Made by a program: the position numbers and the translations under genes. 64,000 bases of DNA from assembly GCA_008477525.1 (NCBI GenBank), contig SPDT01000001.1, positions 2,852,001-2,916,000 of the forward strand, given 5' to 3'. Under the pieces are notes generated by a model that was not told the origin of the DNA, made no database searches, and was given only the letters and a program-made list of their open reading frames with translations. How positions within the stretch are numbered: the first letter of the stretch is position 1; the number at the start of each line of letters is the position of its first letter. This DNA is from Hypomyces perniciosus (lineage: Eukaryota; Ascomycota; Sordariomycetes; Hypocreales; Hypocreaceae). Of this stretch, positions 13,201-24,791 are shown piece by piece.

Positions 13201-16200
13201 GACCGTGCCAAGTGGTGAGGGGGTCAGATCACACATATTGGTCTGGAAGGAGCAGGATGGCGGCAACACAAACAGCAAGAAGCCGGACACAGAGAACGAT
13301 GCCGATCAAGATATTAAACAGTCAACAGAACCTGGCGATAAGGAGATGATCGACACACCAAAGCCTCATCATGACAATAAGCGGCCTGTTGTTGAAAACC
13401 CTGATGGTGTTATCCACTTCCTGCTTTGCGAGTTGGTCAACTACCGTGAAGTTGAGGATAAGGAGTTGCCAGCCCCTAACAAAGATGCGAAATCCGAGGC
13501 CGATGCGAGCGGCGCAGCGCAGGATGGCTCTTTGACAGACAATCCTAACCTGGATGGAAAGGACAAGAAGTCATCAAAACCCGTTTTTAAACCAGAAGAA
13601 CATCCCATTTTTGTCTACCGGTGCTTTTTGCTTAGCTGTCTGGCTGAACTTCTTCAAAGCTATACCAGGACAAAGGTCGAGTTTATCAATTTCAAACGGA
13701 GCGCGCCTCCACTATCGATAAACACCCCTGTGAAGCCTCGGTCAAGCATCCTCAACTATTTGATATATGACTTGCTCTGCCAGAGCAGTCTCAATGGGAC
13801 AGCTGACAATTTAGTATCAAAAAAGAAGGCTGCAACGTCATCGCTAACCCAGAAGGTGTTGGTAGCTCTTGTTTCGAAAGCAAATGAGAAGACATTCGAC
13901 CGTGGCCAGGATAAGTATGCATACGATGACGAACCAGATCTACTTTTTGTTCGCAAATTTGTTCTCGATACCATCCTCAAGGCATACGAAAAGGCACCGC
14001 TCACGGACGAGCCATTGGAAACTCGGTACTCTCGAATGCAATGTCTGGCCGAGCTTATGAACCACATGGTCGGAGAGAGAGACAAGGATCAAAATTCTGG
14101 GTCGCGTAATTCCGATACCGCTCAGTCCCGGTCTCAGGCACAGCTCCGGCGGCTAATGTATGAAAAGGGGTATTTGGATAAACTCACTTCGTCCATCGCA
14201 GAGATTAACTTGAACTACCCTGGTGTCAAACGGGCCATTAAGTACATCTTGCGTGTCCTGCGAGTCTTGACCGATACCGCTAAGGAACTCAGTCATTCCA
14301 ACCTTTTGGTTTCAGACTCCCAAGTTGATCACAGCGATGAGGAATTTGCATCCACCTCATCACTCTCTGATCTAGATGACGATCGAGAGGAGACTCCTGA
14401 CTTGTATCGCAATTCTGCCCTCGGCATGCTTGAGCCTCGAGGAGAAGATGATGAGTCAGACTCTGAAGATGGGGATGATGACGAGGACATGTACGGGGAT
14501 GAGTATGACGACGACGAAATGGACTATGGAGAGGAAGATATCTCCGATGACGAAGATAACATCAGTGACGACGATGAGGAGCTTAGTGATATGGGAGAGA
14601 TAGAGGGTCTTCACGGGGACCCTGGAGTAGTTGAAGTCATCATGGATGAAGACGATGATGATGAAGACGAAGACGAAGACGACAGTGAGGATGATGACGA
14701 CGAGGCCGACTCCGCTGACATGGAAGATGTCGAAGATCGGGTTGAAATCGTTGATGAGGATGGAAATCCAATTGAAGATGACGGGGAATCTGGTTGGGAG
14801 AGCGAGAGCGACGGTGAGGAAGACATGGGACCGGAAATTGACGATATTGATTACGAAGCAGAAGGCCAAGAAGAGGACGAGGCTCACATCCACGGCATGG
14901 GCCCTGGCGATTTGCTAGATAATGTGGCAAGGGCGATCATGGGCGATGAAGATGGTTATGACCCAGAGCTGATGGATGGACTGGATGATCCTTACAATAT
15001 GGATGATGTCCATGATGAGGGTGGTAAGTATTCCTCTCCAAGCTTGTTATCCTGCGGTATTAACAACAGTCTAGAAGATGATGACGACGAAGACATCGAA
15101 GATGAGGAATATATTTATGACGATGACTATCCTCGTAAGTACATCTGCCATGTTGCATTTATGCGTTGCTAATCCGGCCTCGCAGTGAGTGACCCACTGC
15201 CTCCAATGCCCGCGCTGGGATGGGATGGATTGAACCCCGAAGTTGACGACAGGCACCGTCAGCTCTTCCTTCTGGAAGGTAACGGCAGGCGGCCAGTGCT
15301 TGCCAGAATGGATCATCGCAATACATTCCCTCCGGGCTTCATAGCTAGTGCAAGCCGGGACCTTGGAAGTAGGTTAATTTCTTCGTCAAGTTGACTTGTT
15401 TACTGACACTCTACTTTACAAAGACTTCCGTAGTTACTTCGCCTCTCGTCACCATCGAACCAATGGACCACAATCTAACGCTGAAGATGGCGTCAATCCG
15501 CTTCTCCGACGCAATGACCAGAATCACGAAAACCCGCCTCGACCTGGCCACTCTCACTCTATTGGTCTTAGGCTCCCAGAGGGATTCTTGGGACCAGGCA
15601 GGCATATGATTGATGGCCCAATGGGCTTCCTGGGAGAGTTGATGGAATTCCTGCCAATTATGGGCCGCAATGGCAGTGGCCAACATGCCTTCCACGTACA
15701 CATTACGCCTGGCGGCTCTCGAACTGCGGATCTAGGACCCATGAGAGGAGTAAGAAGTGAGAATCGGCGCGAAGTCGTAATTCAGGAACCACATCAAGCC
15801 GTGGCCTTCACCCCTGAATCGACCTTGGATCGTTACCAAGAGGAGGCAAGGATGATATTCGGCTCAAACCACACGGGAGAGGCTTCCAAACTTAGCAACG
15901 CCATCAATGCGCAACTAACCCCAGCGGCTATGGAGCTGGAAAGAGGACTCAAAGCTCAGGAGGAAGAGAATCAGAGACGTGTTGAGGAAGCGCGACAGAA
16001 GCGCGAAGAAGAAGACCGACTGGCTAGGGAGGCGGCGAAGGCGGCCCAAGAAAAAGAGGAAAAGGAGAGAAAAGAAGTCGAAGAACGCGAGGCTGCCGAA
16101 CGAGCTGCCGCAGAGGCAGCAGAAGCAGCAGCAGCAGCCACCGCCAGCAATGCCGCCCAGACTCGGTCTGGCAATGCCGTTTACGATGGCACTGCCATGG

Positions 16201-19200
16201 AAGGGGTTGAATCGACGGAGCCCACCGTCCCCGCACCAAGTGATCGAACAGCAGGTGAACCACAGGCTGATGCGCCGCGAGTGATGACAATGATTAGAGG
16301 TGAAGAAGTTGATGTTACGGAACTGGGCATCGACCCTGATTATCTGGCAGCCCTTCCTGAAGAATTCAGGGAAGAGGTCATTGCTCAAACGGTGAGCGAG
16401 CGAAGATCTCAGGCTCGCGAAGAAGCTGCGCCAGGGGAATCAACCGAGGTATTCCAGGAGTTTCTTGATGCACTTCCAGAGGAGCTGCGACTGGAAATTG
16501 CTCAGCAAGAAAGACAAGAGCAACGACGGCGCAACCGGGAAGATAACCGTCGCCAAGCAGCCGCTGAGGGCCAAGATGCCATCGCAGCCGACATGGATCC
16601 AGCAAGCATCCTTCTCACATTCCCCCCCGAGCTTCGAGAACAGGCCCTTATTGATCAGGGTGAAGACATCTTGGGCCATCTGCCTCCAGACATGGCTGCT
16701 CAGGTCCGAGCCTTGACCCAACAACGCCCGCCACTGCCCCACCAGCGAGGTCTGCGCACAATTGCTAATCCGGCCAGAAGCCCTCCTGGGACGGGGAGAG
16801 TTGCCATACAAGGTTCATCTGAGGAGCAGGGCGAGAACAAGGCTCAGCGACGGACGGTGGTGCAAATGCTTGACAAGGCTGGAGTTGCAACTCTACTGCG
16901 TTTGATGTTCATTGCCCAGCAAGGTTCCATTCGCAACTACCTATTCAGTGTGCTTGCGGATGTGTGCGAGAATCGTCAAACTCGACTTGAGGTTATTAGC
17001 ACTATCCTTCAAATCCTACAGGACGGCAGCACCGACATGAATGCCGTGGAGCGTAGCTTTGGTCAACTTTCGCTCAAGGCTAGAAAGCAGAGAGAAAAGG
17101 AAAAGGACGCCGAGCAAAAGACACCGCAGACTCTTAAGAGGACTTTGACTACTCTTGGCGGCCTTACGAACACTGCTCAGACGAATTCAGAGACATCACC
17201 TTTATTGATTGTCCAGCAATGTCTAGACCTTCTTGTTGACCTGTGTACTAAAAATCCACACATTCCCTGGCTGTTCTTGACCGAACATGAGACAGTGGGA
17301 TCAACACTTAAGAGGACTTTAAGCCGCAAAGGAAAAGGCAAGGATCAAAAAGCGCACAAGTATGCAATCAACTCCTTGTTGTCACTTCTGGACCGCGAGC
17401 TCGTAACGGAAAGCTCGCTCGTCATGACACACCTTGCCGACTTGCTGAATCGAGTCACTCTTCCTCTTCAAAACCTAGAACGCCGCCGCAAAGAAATTGT
17501 AGAGGAGACCTCATCTGCTCCCAAGGCCGACGATGCCGAGGCTGAGGCTGAGGCTGAGCCCGAGGCTGCCGAAGCTGAAGCCCAGAATGCCAGCGAGCAA
17601 TCGGCTACTGGCGAAACTCAAGAGTCGACCTCTGGACCACCACTCAAGTCTACAGAACAGAATGCCACTGGAGCAGAAGAATCGAAGGAGAAGACCAAGG
17701 AGGCATCACAGAAGCGTCCTCGTCAATTGCAACCACCAGTGATTCCTTCTCAGAATCTCACACTAGTGGTGAGGGTATTCGTGGCCCGAGAATGCAGTTC
17801 CAAGACCTTCCAGAACACAATCTCCACGATCAAGAACTTGTCTGCCATTCCGGGGGCAAAAGCTATCTTCGGGCAGGAGTTAGTCCGCCAGGCGCGTCTG
17901 CTGAGCGAAAATATTGTGTCGGATCTCGATGATCTTCTACCACATATCGACCAAGCTACTTCTGGAACCGAAATTCAAGGTGTCGCGCTTGCTAAGTTTT
18001 CACCTGGAGCATCCGAGCAGAACAAGCTTCTCAGAGTGCTCACTGCCCTCGATCATCTTTTCGATGGCAAGAAGAAGAGTGACGAAGCCGATGCAGAAGG
18101 TTCCAAGGAAAATGAGAAGCATGATCTTGTCACATCGCTTTATCACAACTCCACCTTCTCTACTATGTGGGAGAAGCTGAGTGCTTGTTTGAGTGCGATT
18201 CGTCAACGCGAGAGTATGCTCAACGTGGCAACAATTCTGCTTCCATTGATCGAGTCATTGATGGTGGTTTGCAAGAACACTACAACCAATGACGATCTCT
18301 CGCATAGTCAACTTGGCAAGGACATGTTATTGTCGAGCCCTCAGCCTGAGTCACGTACAGCTAACCTCTTCTTCACGTTTACTGAGGATCATCGACGCAT
18401 CCTCAATGAGCTCGTGAGGCATAATCCGAAACTCATGTCTGGTACTTTTGCGCTGCTCGTGAAGAACCCCAAGGTTCTCGAGTTCGATAACAAGCGGAAT
18501 TACTTCAACAGAAGCGTTCATTCGCGAAGCGGTCAGAACCAGAGCCGACCGTCTTATCCACCTTTGCAACTTTCAGTTCGTCGTGAGCATGTCTTCCATG
18601 ATTCCTTCAAATGGCTCTGCTTCAAGACCGGTGACGAAATGAAGTACGGCAAGCTCAACATTCGCTTCAATGGCGAGGAAGGCGTGGATGCTGGTGGTGT
18701 TACGCGTGAGTGGTTCCAAGTGCTTGCGCGCCAAATGTTCGATCCCAACTATGCCCTGTACATCCCGGTTTCATCAGACCGTACCACGTTCCATCCAAAC
18801 AAGCTCAGCGGCATCAACGATGAGCATTTGAGATTTTTCAAGTTCATCGGTCGCATCATTGGCAAGGCGTTGTATGAAGGTCGACTGCTCGACTGTTTCT
18901 TCAGTCGCGCTGTGTACAAGCGCATCCTCGGCAAGTCAGTCTCAGTGAAGGACATGGAGTCATTCGACCCAGATTACTACAAGTCTCTTTGCTGGATGCT
19001 GGAGAATGATATCACGGATATCATTACGGAAACCTTCTCAGTGGAAGACGATGAATTTGGCGTTACCAGAACTGTGGACCTTATTCCCAACGGTCGGGAA
19101 ATTGCGGTGACTGAGGAGAACAAGCACGAATATGTCCGCGTCGTGGTTGAGCACAAACTTCTGTCTTCAGTTAAGGAACAGATGGAGAATTTCTTGAGTG

Positions 19201-19755
19201 GTAAGTTTCCATAATACTTGGCTCGGTAACGGGTCATCTCTAACAGTTTGCCATAGGCTTCCACGAAATCATCCCAGCTGAGCTGATTTCCATCTTCAAC
19301 GAGCAAGAGCTGGAGCTCCTGATCTCCGGTCTCCCAGACATTGACATTGACGACTGGAAGGCCAACACTGAGTACCACAACTACAGCCCTTCTTCTCCGC
19401 AGATCCAGTGGTTCTGGAGGGCTGTGAGATCATTTGACAAGGAAGAACTAGCCAAGTTGCTGCAGTTTGTCACAGGTACTAGCAAGGTTCCTCTCAACGG
19501 GTTCAAGGAGCTTGAGGGCATGAACGGTGTCAACCGATTCAATATTCACCGTGATTATGGCAACAAGGACCGGCTGCCTTCAACACACACCTGTTTCAAC
19601 CGTGAGTAATTCCCAGCGATATGACTTGGCGTGAAAAGTAAGTAGCTAACTGGCCGACAGAGCTCGATCTTCCGGAGTATGACAGCTATGACATCTTGCG
19701 CTCGCAGATTCTCAAGGCCATCACACAAGGAAGCGATTACTTCGGATTCGCATAG
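7217..19755 (+). CDS. TOM1: HECT-type E3 ubiquitin ligase, Tom1/HUWE1 family
   Basis: Nine exons: 7217-7264, 7345-11176, 11223-11695, 11750-15023, 15075-15134, 15186-15368, 15424-19200, 19257-19601, 19661-19755 (4028 aa). The acceptor at 11223 could instead be 11226. The N-terminus [16 protein letters not shown] followed by the [15 protein letters not shown] block is diagnostic of fungal Tom1. Armadillo-like DUF908/DUF913 regions fill the first ~1000 residues. A very acidic Asp/Glu tract covers about 2310-2560. A charged Glu/Arg/Ala helix lies near 2800-2860, and a DUF4414-type segment near 2900-3000. The HECT domain occupies about 3680-4028. Its catalytic cysteine is in STHTCFN (Cys about 3995, codon 19592-19594), just before the last intron. 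The enzyme passes ubiquitin from E2 to substrates; in yeast Tom1 clears excess histones and ribosomal proteins. The acidic tract could bind such basic clients (inference). Confidence 0.96.
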
Positions 19756-20454
19756 AGTCCTACACATGCATTGGAGAGTTGATGACAGTAGTGGCGTCAC
19801 AGAAAAGGGAAATTGGTGTGGATAGTGAGTGGTGGTTGGTGAGGACGACAGCTCTTCTTCTGTTTTTGGCCTGTCGTGAGTGTAGTACATAAAGGTTTTG
19901 GGTTGGGGAGGAAAAAAGAAACTCCCATCCAGAGGGCATACCGTGCCTTGGGGAAGTGCAGGTCTCCTTGGCATTGGGAGGTCTTTGGCATGGGATATTA
20001 CGACACGCAAGGCTTTAGGGGGGGTAGTTAAATACGAGTGTGTATGAAGTAGATAGGAATAGTACCCGGACTTAGAGATGGGAATAAATGGCTGTTTGTA
20101 CAACTATCTATTTGGCAAAGAGATGATATCGGTAACGAGTGATGGACGAGCTGGAAGACACACATGGAGTTGAGATTTCACTGGAATAGGGAACAAATAG
20201 CAACATCACGTCACGAGGCCTATGATTTAGAGATGGTCGTGTAATAACGAACAAATGAGATTTCAGAGGGGCATCAGGAATGCATTTTGAAATTTTCGAA
20301 AATGCTTCTAATACATTCGTGATAAGGCGGGATTGGACTCAAAACCAAGCCCGAAAGAGAGATATTCCTCACTCCCAATGCATGCAAACCACAGGACCAA
20401 GGTATGATTGATTCCACTTTTATTTTAATCTTCTCATTATAAAACGCCGGACCC
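19756..20454. other. Convergent 3' spacer, TOM1 / RPS6
   Basis: About 700 bases between the ends of two converging genes. It should hold both 3' UTRs. A 182-codon minus-strand reading frame runs through 19555-20103. It overlaps the last TOM1 exons, has no recognisable content and is taken as a chance frame. Confidence 0.55.
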
Positions 20455-21699
20455 TTACTTGTGCATAGAGCTTGCTCGTCGCTTGCGGGCGTCGGCCTTG
20501 TGGGCCTTGGCCTCAGCGACACGCTTGGCAAGGACCTGAGCGTACTCGTTCTGTAGGGAAAAGACATGGTCAGTATTTGCTGTTGTTGGAGGACATGGTA
20601 AGTAAGAAGAGGGATGGGATAACTCACAGCCTCATCCTTGACCTTCTCGGCCTGGCGGCGCTTGAGAGCGAGGCGGTGGCGCTTGTGCTGGAGGCGCTGG
20701 GGAGTGACCAGCCTCTGGATCTTGGGGGCCTTGGTGTAGGCCTTCTTGCCCTCACCCTTGGGCTGGACCTCTCGTCGAATGACGTACTTGCGGACCTATT
20801 TTCCCCCATGGGCATTAGTTCCATTGCAATTCCTTTGATATGTTGTACTGTCTCGGCACCAAGACACCCCCCCCGCAAAAAAAAGGGGGAAGTGCCAGTG
20901 GTTTTTTTTCTCTCACACTCTACCCGGACTGCCATTCCCCCCACCGCAGCTCCGAGTAGGCGATGACCGAGTATGGGTACAGGGTGAAACATACATCGTC
21001 ATCCTTGGTGAGGTTGAAGAACTTGCGGATCTTGGTCGCACGCTTGGGGCCGAGGCGCTTGGGCTGGACGACGTCGGTCAGGCCGGGAATCTCGCTGTCA
21101 CCCTGCTTGACAATGCTGAGGGCGAGGACGGAGAGGTCCATGGCGACGATGCAGCCGCGGACGGACTTTCGCTTGCGCTCGCCGGTGCGTCGGGGGCGGT
21201 AGCAGGAGTGGCCGTCGGCGAGGAGGAGACGGACACGGCTGGGGTGCATGACGCCCTGCTTCATGGGGAAACCCTGCTTGTCGTTTCCACCGGTGATGCG
21301 GAAGATGTAGCCCTTGAACTCGTCGCCGACGGAGTCACCGGGGACTTCAGCGCCCATCTGTAGAAGAAGAAAAAAATCATGTCAACTGGAGTTCTGTGTG
21401 GGGAAAAAAAGGGTCGCCCGAGCGCGTTCGAGTTGTTGACAACGTCTGCTCGTTTGGGGGAATCGACGTACGCGCTTCTCCATGAAGACGGCGAGCTTGC
21501 GCTCATCTTCAATGTCGATGAGCTTCTGGCTGCCATTGGCAGGGTAGGAAATGTTCAACTGTTCAAGATTGACTGTTAGCAATGCGTCTCGAGGACACGA
21601 TAGCAGCGGCTGGCAGGCATTTGATGGGAATGCATCAGGCAGCGGCAGCAGAGCAAAGCAATCGGCCTTGGAGGTTAATGGAGGCGCTCATACCTTCAT
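20455..21699 (-). CDS. RPS6: 40S ribosomal protein eS6
   Basis: Five exons: 21694-21699, 21472-21558, 20995-21357, 20628-20795, 20455-20550 (239 aa, the usual fungal length). The first exon holds only ATG AAG (Met-Lys). The spliced start reads [20 protein letters not shown], which is the conserved eS6 N-terminus. Other landmarks are the [10 protein letters not shown] block and the [18 protein letters not shown] stretch. The C-terminus ends in a basic RKRRASS-type segment; RRxSS is the TOR/S6-kinase phosphorylation context in eS6. It sits in the 40S subunit. The gene is divergent from CTF8, with about 400 bases between the two starts. Confidence 0.96.
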
Positions 21700-22101
21700 C
21701 TTGCCAGTGTTGTGGTGGTGCAAGTTTTACTTGACCTGGCTCGCGTGAAGTCGGCGTTTTGGTGATGGGGAATGGAGGTGAGTAAAAATTGGGCGAAATC
21801 GAGAAAGTGTGTGAGCGCTAGGGTTCCTCTCTGGAGAAGGGGAAATTAGCCTGGCCAATCATAGCGTTGCGGTTGGTGGTAGGGCGATTCGGTTGAAGGA
21901 TATCCCGCCACAGCGATCTGTGGCTGAGCAGCACCAGCCCCAGGAGTTTTCTGTGGCGGTGATGATCCACCTTTGCACTTGTCCACTTAGATATCCACTT
22001 TGAAGCTCATGCTGCTCATCTCATTGTTTACAATCACTTTCGCCATTATTTAGACAACCAAGTTTTCTGTTCTTTTCTTCTGAAACGGCATTGTTCGAAA
22101 A
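21700..22101. other. Divergent promoter, RPS6 / CTF8
   Basis: About 400 bases between two start codons on opposite strands, so it must hold both promoters. A short unspliced reading frame in this stretch has no support. No specific binding site was identified with confidence. Confidence 0.5.
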
Positions 22102-22554
22102 ATGTCACCATCAACAGCAACATTATATCCGCCTTCAAAACAGGCATCATCCAGCTCCAACCCCTTCCCTCAACTCTTACAAACCCCCTCCGGCCTCGCC
22201 ATCCTGGAGCTCCAAGGCACCATCAACCTTCCCCAGGACTCAAACGGCGAGACCCTCAAGGATGTTGAAGTAGGCAGACTCGAGTTCCCAGACTACTCTC
22301 CTGACGCCATAGGCTCGGGCTGGATGAATCGTGTGCATATGTACATCGGCCAGCACCAGCGTTTGACGGGCGAGGTAAAAAAGCTTCCCAAGGCCCTTGC
22401 CGTTGTACGGAGGCGTGAGAATGAGATTATAGAGGGCTCGGGCGGTGTCTCGCAAGAGGAGGGCGAGAATCTGGAGGTTGTCGAGATTATCAAGCACAAA
22501 CTCATGTTTTCAGGTCGTCCGGAGCCTGTCGGAACCGCCCATGCTCCCGCCTAA
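22102..22554 (+). CDS. CTF8: Chromosome transmission fidelity protein 8 (Ctf8)
   Basis: Single exon, 150 aa. Ctf8 is a small subunit of the alternative clamp loader Ctf18-Dcc1-Ctf8-RFC, which loads or unloads PCNA and supports sister-chromatid cohesion. The central LAILELQGTI strand and the C-terminal EIIKHKLMFSGRPEPVG segment are the two conserved Ctf8 signatures. The length is close to that of yeast Ctf8 (133 aa). The start at 22102 is the first ATG after an A-rich leader. The gene is convergent with DPH1, with only about 110 bases between the stops. Confidence 0.85.
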   Translation: MSPSTATLYPPSKQASSSSNPFPQLLQTPSGLAILELQGTINLPQDSNGETLKDVEVGRLEFPDYSPDAIGSGWMNRVHMYIGQHQRLTGEVKKLPKALAVVRRRENEIIEGSGGVSQEEGENLEVVEIIKHKLMFSGRPEPVGTAHAPA

Positions 22555-22668
22555 AGCTTGAATATCACAAAGGCATAATAATCCATCATATCGCGGGATT
22601 TAGATTCCACCTCAACAAGGTAATTTGATCCGGTCTCTCGTAATTCGTCAATTTTCATTCCTTGACCT

Positions 22669-24155
22669 CTATGATCCGTCAACAACTACCTCCAGCGGCT
22701 TTGTTCTCCCAAGTCCATCCTTGCCATAATAATCCATCGGATACACACCCTCTTTAGTCCAGTCCTCCTTTACCCCCAGCGCTATCAGCGCCTCATATGG
22801 CGTCAGCAACGGCCTTGGGAACGCATATCCCCAGTCTATACTCAACCGCGGACACGCAACCTGCACCCAGCACTCGACGTCGCTCATCATAGCCAGCTTG
22901 CCAGGGAAGATCTCGCTCAGCAAAAGGTCCACCTTGGGTATACCTCGCTCCGCAAGAGTGCGCTCAATCAGCCCCAATGTATGCGGGTTGCCCTGTCTAC
23001 CTAGCGACCCGAGGATGAGCCCCCAGCGACGGGCCTTGCGGGCTGTTTGAATCGCAGTGCGGCGGATGGACTGCATCTCATCGTGGCCGTACGTCTCGCG
23101 GGTGAGTTTGCGGGAGTAAGGATCGTATCGATACGCTGGAATAGAAGGATTATGAATCATGATGCTCTCAAGGTGGAAACGTCCATCGCCGAGGTACAAG
23201 ATGAGATCAATGGCGTCCTCCTCCTTCAACCGAGGGGACGTGCAACCCAGGATCTCGCCTTTGCTGAGAGGTGCAATCTGCGGGACTATGACGTTGAAGC
23301 CCGCGGCCTCGAGGCTGCTCTTGACACCGTGGATGGTGGCGTTGAACTGGATGGTGCCGACAACAGCCATGGTCTTGCCACTGGCGAAGTTGCGCTCCAG
23401 GGAGGCGAGTAGATGGGCGATATCAATGCTGATATCGACGAATACGTAGAGCGTCTTGATCTTGGTGACGTCGACAGGGATGAGACAGCTGTGAGCGTAG
23501 TGCACGAGTAGATCGCATCCCAAGGCACGGGCTGTGTAGTCGTCGATACAACACGCGCCATAGGTGACATCGCCCATGATGAGCGTCTCGATACCCGGGC
23601 AGAACTGGGTGAGAATGTCGGAGATGGTGGTCGCAAACAGGAGGAGGCCCTCGGGCATCTGAAGAGCCACTTTCTTCGCCTCAGATGTGCGGATGCGATG
23701 GATCGTCTTGGGGATCTCGAAGTTGTAGTTTGATGGCAGCAGGGCAATGGCCTCCTTGAGATTAGGGTCCTCGGAGATTTCCTTGGGCACCCTGTTTAGC
23801 AGACGAGGAGGCCGACGCGGTTTGGCGGCTACACGGCAATGTCAGCAAGAACGAATTCCAGGTGATTTCTTGTGTGATGAAGTAAGTGGGTTGATGGATA
23901 TAAAACACACACACACACACCTTGAACTGCGCCGCTCTCACCAGCTTCATCCACAGCGCCATTCTTCGCGGCTACAGCCTCTGCAGCAGCTCGTCTCCCC
24001 ACAAAGCGCTTCTTGGGTTGTTTAACTGCCGGCTCGCCATTTTGCACAGGCTCGGTCTCAGTCTCAGTCTCAGTTGTCGGCTGGGCCTGTTCCAGTTGTG
24101 ACTCTTCGATATCAGCGGCTGTGCCCAGGTCAACTTGCGCTCTGTCGTCCTCCAT
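22669..24155 (-). CDS. DPH1: Diphthamide biosynthesis protein 1 (Dph1)
   Basis: Two exons: 23921-24155 and 22669-23828 (464 aa). Dph1 pairs with Dph2 as a radical enzyme that moves the 3-amino-3-carboxypropyl group of S-adenosylmethionine to the target histidine of elongation factor 2, the first step of diphthamide synthesis. The three [4Fe-4S] cysteine sites are present: GDVTYGACC (Cys about 171/172), EILGCTSPR (Cys about 274) and [10 protein letters not shown] (Cys about 404). Their spacing is close to yeast Dph1. The SAM-site region also includes [10 protein letters not shown]. The N-terminal ~80 residues are acidic and low-complexity, with a short TETETETEP run. The intron's 5' splice site lies at the edge of an (AC)8 repeat on the plus strand, which reads (GT)8 in the transcript. 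Confidence 0.95.
23905..23920. repeat. (AC)8 microsatellite at the DPH1 splice donor
   Basis: Sixteen bases of AC repeat, reading GT on the gene's strand. The DPH1 exon ends immediately beside it, so the first GT of the repeat is the splice donor. Length change here would keep a GT donor but alter bases +3 to +6. Confidence 0.9.
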
Positions 24156-24791
24156 TTTTTCTGATCAGGTTTTTGGTCCCTTTTTCTTATTCCCTCCCCT
24201 TGAGCCGATTCCTTTGGACTGTTTATATCTTGTATTCGTAGGGTGTTTTATGGATATTTCCAGCACTATGACTTCGGTGATGAAATCTTGGACTTTGTGA
24301 GAACGAATGTTGGAGGGGCGGTGGTGTGAAAGTGAAAGCCCCGCAATCTAAAAAAAAAATTATAAAATTACCTGTTTTGGCAAACCGGCTTCTTAATAAT
24401 AGTGAGTAACAACAAAAGAGGGACTATTCAGGACGTTTACAATTATATTATAAACACCGGCTAAATACAAGTTATATCTCGTAATGATAGTTATCTGTAC
24501 TGCAGCACTTATATGTTTGCCCCATTAGCCAGTTGTGGCTTAGAGTGCCGTCAAGTTCTATTCACTTACTGCTGACAATAAGACAGTGACTGCTGAACAA
24601 AAAGGCCAGTGAATGGACTCGGATAGTTTATCCTTACAGTATTTAGACCGTGTCTGAAAACCTTCTTCGCTGGGCAGACAGATGCATCATCTCTGAAGGT
24701 TCTCCATCTTTAGCCAATCTCAAATCGACACGTCTGCGATATCGAACGATCCCTCAACAAGCAAGCATTTCTCCATCGCCTGACAGTCGTC
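24156..24791. other. Divergent spacer, DPH1 / protease-like gene
   Basis: About 635 bases between divergent starts, A/T-rich in 24340-24560. It should contain both promoters. I see no gene in it. Confidence 0.5.

Noticed and set aside
14456..14893. 145-codon minus-strand hydrophobic reading frame
   Set aside because: It is the antisense of the Asp/Glu-rich tract of TOM1; GAT/GAC/GAA codons read backwards give Ile/Val/Phe.
19555..20103. 182-codon minus-strand frame
   Set aside because: Overlaps the last TOM1 exons and 3' UTR; no family content.
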